From: JBBQSN01 sp038213835
GTDB taxonomy: Bacteria > Actinomycetota > Actinomycetes > Actinomycetales > CAWJMD01
Direction: 5' to 3'
Length of the DNA: 10,385 nt
Assembly (NCBI GenBank): GCA_038213835.1
Contig: JBBQSN010000128.1
Location: 1 to 10,385, forward strand
Notes under the pieces: generated by a model
Database searches by the model: none
Seen by the model: only the letters and a program-made list of their open reading frames with translations
What the model was told of the DNA's origin: nothing
Shown: positions 6,819-10,385 of the stretch, in pieces
How positions within the stretch are numbered: the stretch's first letter is position 1
Layout: each line of letters opens with the position of its first letter
Position numbers and translations under genes: made by a program

Positions 6819-8687
6819 TCAGGCGCGGGGTGCGGCGCAGCGGCTGAGCGGTGAGCCGTGCAACGGCGCGGTGACCCAGCGGACGTCGGCGGTCCCCGTG
6901 GCGGGGTCGAGCCGCAGCCGCACCGAGTGCGGGGTCTCGAGGAGCGCGAGCACCGCCTCCAGCGTCCCGTCGGACTGCCAGCCGCCGGTCGTCGCGACGG
7001 GCAGGAGCGTGGTGGCGGACGCGTGCTCCGTGGTCCGCCAACCGCTCGTCCCGAGGTCCGCCACCACAGAGCCGTCCGGCTCGTCGAGACTGAACCGCCA
7101 CCGTCGGCCGTCGTGGGACACCTGGACCTGGTTCAGCCCAGAAGGCACACCGTCTCCTGGATGGACCACGAAAGCAGCTCGGTCCCAACGGTTCCGGTCG
7201 TCCGGCTCGGCGGAGCCCAGGACCGTCGGGAGGGTCAGCGACGCGGTGCGGTCGGCGAGGTCGGCGTCGGCGCGCACGGCGTCGTCCGAGGTGGAGGGGT
7301 CGCCCGACAGGGCGGGGAGCAGGTGCTCCCACGCGGCGTCGAGGACGGCCTGCATGTCGATCGAGGCGCCGGTGATCGCGACGACGGAGTCCTGCTCGGG
7401 GAGCACCACGCAGAACTGGCCGTAGGCGCCGTCGCCGCGGTAGCCGTGGCGCGCCGCCCAGAACTGGTAGCCGTAGCCCTGGGCCCAGTCCGGGTCGTCC
7501 TCGCCGGCCGTGCTGACGTGCGGGCGGGTGGCCTCGCTCACCCAGGCTCCGGGCAGCACCTGACGGTCCTCGAACCGGCCGCCCTGCAGGTGCAGCAGTC
7601 CGAGCCGGGCGACGTCCTCGGTGCGCGCGTGCAGGCCGCTGAAGCCGAGGTCACGACCCTGCGGGTGCTGCTGCCAGATCACCTCGCCGATGCCCAGCGG
7701 GTCGAGCAGCCTCGGACGCAGGTACTCGGTCAGGGTGCGGCCCGTGACCTGCTGCAGCACAGCGGCGATCGAGTAGGTGCAGGACTGGTTGTAGGCGAAG
7801 GTCGTGCCGGGCTCACCGTCGGGTGCCAGCCGCAGGAACGTCCGGACGGGCTCGTCGTCCCGCAGCGCGGTGACCCGGTCCCAGGTCTCGGTGGTGTGTC
7901 CGCTCGCCATCGCGGCCAGGTGGCGCAGGGACGGGTCGTGGGCGACCTCGTGGGCGGGACCGGCGGCGGGGAGGTGCTGCAGCACCGTGTCGTCGAGGCT
8001 CACGAGCCCCTCCTCGATCGCGAGGCCGAGCGCGCTGGACGTGAACGACTTGCTGAGCGAGTAGAGCAGGTGCACCCGCTCGGCCGAGTACGGCGTCCAC
8101 CAGCCCTCGACGACGACCTGTCCGTGCCGCAGCACCACCAGCCCGTGCATCTCCACCTCGGGGTGCGCCTCGACGGCGTCGAGGAAGCGCTGGACACCTG
8201 GGGCGTCGACGCCCTGGGTGCGCGGGGCGCTGCGGGGGAGAGCTCCTCCGGCGGGACGACGCATCGGGACGTGGGGGATGCCGTCGTCCAGGTACTCCGG
8301 GCCGGATACCTTGAAACCTCGTGCAGCGTAGTACTTCTGGATGTAGACCTGGGCATCCAGCACCAGCACCTCGCCGCCGTGGACGCGCATCACCTCGTCC
8401 ATGAGGCGCCCGCCGAGACCGGCGCCACGGACGTCGTGGCGGGTGACGACGCGACCGATCCGGCGGGACCCGTCGGGCTCGGTCAGCACCCGCAGGTACG
8501 ACGTCGGGCCGGTGTCGTCCGCCGTCCACCAGTGCTCGGTCGACGGCTCGACGTCACGGCCGTCCAGCTCGGGGTAGGCGCACTCCTGCTCCACGACGAA
8601 GACGTCGACCCGCAGCCGCACGATGTCGTGCAGGGTGCGCGGGTCGAGGTCGTCCCACAGGGAGCGTTGGAGGTCGACCTCAGGCAT
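6819..8687 (-). CDS. ElaA-like GNAT acetyltransferase fused to class C beta-lactamase-fold serine hydrolase
   Basis: A 622-residue two-part protein. Residues 1-145 are a complete ElaA-like GNAT domain: LRVDVFVVEQECAYPELDGR (25-44), acetyl-CoA loop DVRGAGLGGRL (85-95) and the closing FKVSGPEYLDDGIPHVPM block. From about 160 a beta-lactamase/PBP-like hydrolase follows: SxxK with Ser210 and Lys213 (LYSLSKSF), a Tyr motif FAYNQ with Tyr299, and YRGDGAYGQF (416-425) at the usual KTG/HxG position. It resembles the serine hydrolase subgroup with FxYNSGATY motifs, to which the C-terminal 480-622 region also belongs. Neither part has a signal peptide, so it is predicted to be cytoplasmic. The start overlaps the msrB stop by 8 nt, with AAGG 7 nt upstream, suggesting translational coupling. 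Substrates of both halves are unknown; the second may be an amidase, esterase or peptidase rather than a resistance enzyme. The junction reads through without frameshift. Confidence 0.88.
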   Translation of the reverse strand: MPEVDLQRSLWDDLDPRTLHDIVRLRVDVFVVEQECAYPELDGRDVEPSTEHWWTADDTGPTSYLRVLTEPDGSRRIGRVVTRHDVRGAGLGGRLMDEVMRVHGGEVLVLDAQVYIQKYYAARGFKVSGPEYLDDGIPHVPMRRPAGGALPRSAPRTQGVDAPGVQRFLDAVEAHPEVEMHGLVVLRHGQVVVEGWWTPYSAERVHLLYSLSKSFTSSALGLAIEEGLVSLDDTVLQHLPAAGPAHEVAHDPSLRHLAAMASGHTTETWDRVTALRDDEPVRTFLRLAPDGEPGTTFAYNQSCTYSIAAVLQQVTGRTLTEYLRPRLLDPLGIGEVIWQQHPQGRDLGFSGLHARTEDVARLGLLHLQGGRFEDRQVLPGAWVSEATRPHVSTAGEDDPDWAQGYGYQFWAARHGYRGDGAYGQFCVVLPEQDSVVAITGASIDMQAVLDAAWEHLLPALSGDPSTSDDAVRADADLADRTASLTLPTVLGSAEPDDRNRWDRAAFVVHPGDGVPSGLNQVQVSHDGRRWRFSLDEPDGSVVADLGTSGWRTTEHASATTLLPVATTGGWQSDGTLEAVLALLETPHSVRLRLDPATGTADVRWVTAPLHGSPLSRCAAPRA

Positions 8688-9111
8688 CCGTCGCCTTGGT
8701 GTCAGGGACCTGGGTGAGCGAGATGCCGTTGATGCAGTAGCGCTGACCCGTCGGGGTGCCGTAACCGTCGTCGAAGACGTGGCCCAGGTGCGATCCGCAG
8801 TTCGCGCAGCGGACCTCGACGCGCTTCATGCCCATGGAGCGGTCCTCGATGTACTCGACCCGGTCCTTCGCCAGCGGGGTGTAGAACGACGGCCAGCCGC
8901 AGCCTGAGTCGAACTTGGTCTCGCTGCGGAACAGCTCGGTGCCGCAGGCGCGGCAGGAGTATGCCGCGACGGTGTCGTCGCTCTCGAACGGGCTGGAGCC
9001 AGGGCGCTCGGTGCCCGCCTTGCGCAGCACGGCGTACTCCTGCGGGGACAGCTCCTCCCGCCACTGCTCGTCGGTCTTGTCCACTGGGTACTGCCGACCG
9101 GTCTCGTCCAT
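8680..9111 (-). CDS. msrB: Peptide-methionine (R)-S-oxide reductase MsrB
   Basis: A 143-residue, full-length MsrB, which reduces the R form of methionine sulfoxide in oxidised proteins using thioredoxin. Two zinc CxxC pairs are present: Cys53/56 (YSCRACGTELF) and Cys102/105 (VRCANCGSHLGHVF). The catalytic cysteine is 126 (GQRYCING), with a likely resolving cysteine at 71 (FDSGCGWPSFY). The family's usual RYCINS reads RYCING, a mild change next to the active cysteine. It starts at ATG 9111, after which a typical MsrB N-terminus follows (DEQWREELSPQEYAVLR); longer upstream reading in this frame is not MsrB-like. GAGG lies 8 nt upstream; the same bases (GAGGCT, 9123-9118) also lie 6 nt from the ATG like a weak -10. 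The end overlaps the fusion gene, so the two share an mRNA. Cytoplasmic, oxidative-damage repair. Confidence 0.95.
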   Translation of the reverse strand: MDETGRQYPVDKTDEQWREELSPQEYAVLRKAGTERPGSSPFESDDTVAAYSCRACGTELFRSETKFDSGCGWPSFYTPLAKDRVEYIEDRSMGMKRVEVRCANCGSHLGHVFDDGYGTPTGQRYCINGISLTQVPDTKATDA

Positions 9112-9145
9112 GCACCAAGCCTCGCACGAAAGGGAGGAGGGGGCC

Positions 9146-9166
9146 GTCGGGGGCGGAGCCCCCGAC
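9146..9166. promoter_or_regulatory. Perfect 21-bp inverted repeat between msrB and the LigD-type gene
   Basis: GTCGGGGGC (9146-9154) and GCCCCCGAC (9158-9166) form a perfect 9-bp inverted repeat with a 3-nt centre. It lies in the 75-bp divergent gap, 8 nt upstream of the TACGGT -10 element, where a -35 would sit, and 35 nt from the msrB start. It could be a shared operator, or a hairpin in whichever transcript crosses it. A purine run (9129-9143) lies beside it. Confidence 0.45.
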
Positions 9167-9174
9167 TGTGCCGC

Positions 9175-9180
9175 TACGGT
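9175..9180 (+). promoter_or_regulatory. -10 element (TACGGT) for the LigD-type polymerase gene
   Basis: TACGGT fits TANNNT and ends exactly 6 nt before the ATG at 9187. No ribosome-binding site lies in the usual window, so a leaderless mRNA is likely. The expected -35 position falls inside the inverted repeat at 9146-9166. Confidence 0.5.
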
Positions 9181-9186
9181 GCCGAC

Positions 9187-10236
9187 ATGGCGTCGAAGGC
9201 CGTCCAGATCGAGGTGCCCGCCGGGCCGGCGAGCCCGCACGGGGAGCGCTCGGTGCGGCTGTCGAGCCCAGACCGGGTGCTGTGGCCCGAGCCGGGGATC
9301 ACCAAGGAGGAGCTGGCCCGCTATGTCGTGGCGGTCGGCGAGGTCCTCGTGCCCGCGCTGGCAGACCGTCCGGTCACGCTGCAGCGGTTCCCCGACGGGA
9401 TCGAGGGCGAGGCGTTCTACTCCAAGAACCCGCCGCGTGGCGTCCCGGAGTGGGTGCGCGCGGTACCAGTCACCTACCCCAGTGGACGCTCGCACGACCA
9501 GCTCGTGATCGACGAGGTCGCCGCGGCGGTGTGGGCGGTGCAGATGAACACCGTGACGTTCCACCCCTGGCCGGTGCGCAGCAGCCGGCCGGACCAGCCG
9601 GACCAGATGCGTATCGACCTCGACCCCCAGCCGGGACGCGGGTACGCCGACGCCGTGAGCGCCGCGCTGCTGCTGCGCGAGGTGCTGGCCGACGCCGGGC
9701 TCTCCGCATGGCCGAAGACGTCCGGGAACCGCGGCGTGCACGTCGACGTCCCGATCGCGGCAGATCACGAGTTCCTCGACGTCCGGCACGCCGTGATCGC
9801 CCTGGCCCGCGAGCTCGAGCGGCGGGACTCCCACCTGGTCACCACGAGGTGGTGGAAGGAGGAGCGCGGCGAACGGGTCTTCGTGGACTTCAACCAGGCC
9901 GCCCGCGACCGCACCCTCGCGAGTGCCTACTCCCCGCGTCCGCTGCCGCACGCCCCCGTGTCGTTCCCGCTGTCGTGGGACGACCTGCCCGGTTCTGACC
10001 CGGCGGACTACACCGTGCGCACCGCCCCCGGCGTCCTGGCCGACCGTGGTGACCCGCGCGCCGGCATGGCCGACGGCGTCGGTGATGTCGCGATGCTGCT
10101 GCAGTGGTGGGAGCGCGACGTCGAGAACGGCGAGGGCGAGATGAACTTCCCGCCCGACTACCCGAAGATGCCCGGCGAGCCACCGAGGGTGCAGCCCAGT
10201 CGGAAGAACGCCGCGAACTGGGAGGCGGACGACTGA
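9187..10236 (+). CDS. ligD: Stand-alone LigD-type DNA repair polymerase (PolDom, AEP primase fold)
   Basis: A 349-residue protein that matches only the polymerase/primase domain of bacterial LigD, with no nuclease or ligase domain. In non-homologous end joining this domain binds broken ends, preferably with a 5' phosphate, and adds nucleotides, often ribonucleotides, before Ku- and ligase-dependent sealing. Motifs seen: opening block SSPDRVLWPEPGITKEELARY (26-46), metal site DLD with Asp144 and Asp146 (MRIDLDPQPG), nucleotide-binding KTSGNRGVHV (177-186), third metal aspartate Asp234 (VFVDFNQAARDRTLASAYSP) and SFPLSWDDL (259-267). The C-terminal about 50 residues are polar and basic at the end. 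No Ku or ATP-dependent ligase is visible nearby, so partners would be encoded elsewhere. Divergent from msrB; likely leaderless. All catalytic residues I can check are present. Confidence 0.92.
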   Translation: MASKAVQIEVPAGPASPHGERSVRLSSPDRVLWPEPGITKEELARYVVAVGEVLVPALADRPVTLQRFPDGIEGEAFYSKNPPRGVPEWVRAVPVTYPSGRSHDQLVIDEVAAAVWAVQMNTVTFHPWPVRSSRPDQPDQMRIDLDPQPGRGYADAVSAALLLREVLADAGLSAWPKTSGNRGVHVDVPIAADHEFLDVRHAVIALARELERRDSHLVTTRWWKEERGERVFVDFNQAARDRTLASAYSPRPLPHAPVSFPLSWDDLPGSDPADYTVRTAPGVLADRGDPRAGMADGVGDVAMLLQWWERDVENGEGEMNFPPDYPKMPGEPPRVQPSRKNAANWEADD

Positions 10237-10246
10237 CGGGTCCGCC
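10224..10246 (+). terminator. Short hairpin across the LigD-type gene stop codon
   Basis: GGCGGAC (10224-10230) and GTCCGCC (10240-10246) form a perfect 7-bp stem with a 9-nt loop that contains the TGA stop (10234-10236). A possible weak terminator; no U-tract. Confidence 0.25.
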
Positions 10247-10308
10247 ACGCCGCATCCGGTCGGTCCAGGTAGGGGGATGGGACGAAAGCCGTTGTCAGAG
10301 GGTGGTTC

Positions 10309-10314
10309 TAGGCT
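10309..10314 (+). promoter_or_regulatory. -10 element (TAGGCT) for the gene at the right edge
   Basis: TAGGCT fits TANNNT and ends exactly 6 nt before the ATG at 10321. TTGTCA, close to a -35 consensus, lies at 10292-10297, but the 11-nt spacing is shorter than usual. The region is a little less GC-rich than the surrounding genes, as expected for a promoter. Confidence 0.45.
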
Positions 10315-10320
10315 TCAGGT

Positions 10321-10385
10321 ATGAGGTCGGAGCGGGTCGGGCGGTGGTTGGGTGAGGGGTTGCGGGCGCGCACCCTGGCCCGGTG
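10321..10385 (+). CDS. Start of an unidentified gene (cut by window edge)
   Basis: An ATG followed by 20 further open codons to the window edge, beginning MRSERVGRWLGEG and rich in Arg, Gly and Leu. Too little is present to name a family. The call rests on the well-placed TAGGCT element 6 nt upstream and on the GC-at-third-position codon pattern. It is 84 nt after the LigD-type gene on the same strand. Confidence 0.4.
   Translation, partial: MRSERVGRWLGEGLRARTLAR

Noticed and set aside
6858..8717. A 619-codon plus-strand open frame opposite the fusion gene
   Set aside because: Antisense shadow rich in Val, Gly and Arg; the minus-strand product has two well-formed enzyme domains.
9112..10248. 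N-terminal extension of msrB by about 380 residues in the same frame
   Set aside because: The extension is antisense to the LigD-type gene, has no MsrB character, and ATG 9111 gives a standard full-length MsrB.
1..10385. CRISPR arrays, tRNA genes, insertion-sequence ends or a defence island
   Set aside because: No spaced repeats, cloverleaf-like sequence, transposase or known defence domain was seen on either strand.

Overview
The window is very GC-rich (low-to-mid 70s % by eye), with codons ending almost always in G or C. It encodes the coproporphyrin-dependent haem enzymes of Gram-positive bacteria, including the actinobacterial form of HemQ, and has several apparently leaderless genes. 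Together these point to a chromosomal segment of a high-GC actinobacterium. A relative of the Cellulomonas group is my guess, but the sequence alone does not prove it. I see no tRNA, rRNA, CRISPR array, insertion sequence or phage gene.

Layout. (1) Positions 1-1131, minus strand: the N-terminal part of a DUF4349-type lipoprotein that runs off the left edge, and upstream of it a small four-helix membrane protein. A hairpin terminator and an ECF-sigma-like promoter lie between them. (2) 1209-3989, plus: a 926-residue ATPase/LuxR-type regulator whose Walker A lysine is arginine. (3) 3990-4097: an intergenic region with three mutually pairing GC-rich segments, followed by a 159-residue orphan protein (4098-4577) of visibly lower GC. 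(4) 4678-6796, plus: coproporphyrinogen oxidase (CgoX/HemY) and coproheme decarboxylase (HemQ/ChdC), two late steps of haem synthesis. (5) 9111 down to 6819, minus: msrB, overlapping by 8 nt the start of an unusual fusion of an ElaA-like acetyltransferase and a class C beta-lactamase-fold serine hydrolase. (6) 9187-10236, plus: a stand-alone LigD-type polymerase domain, divergent from msrB across a 75-bp gap with a perfect 21-bp inverted repeat. (7) 10321 to the right edge: the first codons of an unidentified gene.

The genes do not form one pathway. The clear functional unit is cgoX-hemQ. MsrB with the acetyltransferase/hydrolase is a second transcription unit, the LigD-type polymerase a third. 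The most unusual items are the LuxR regulator with an altered P-loop followed by a possible attenuator and an orphan gene; the acetyltransferase-hydrolase fusion; and a recurring arrangement in which a -10-like hexamer ends exactly 6 nt before the start codon of at least five genes, implying leaderless transcripts.
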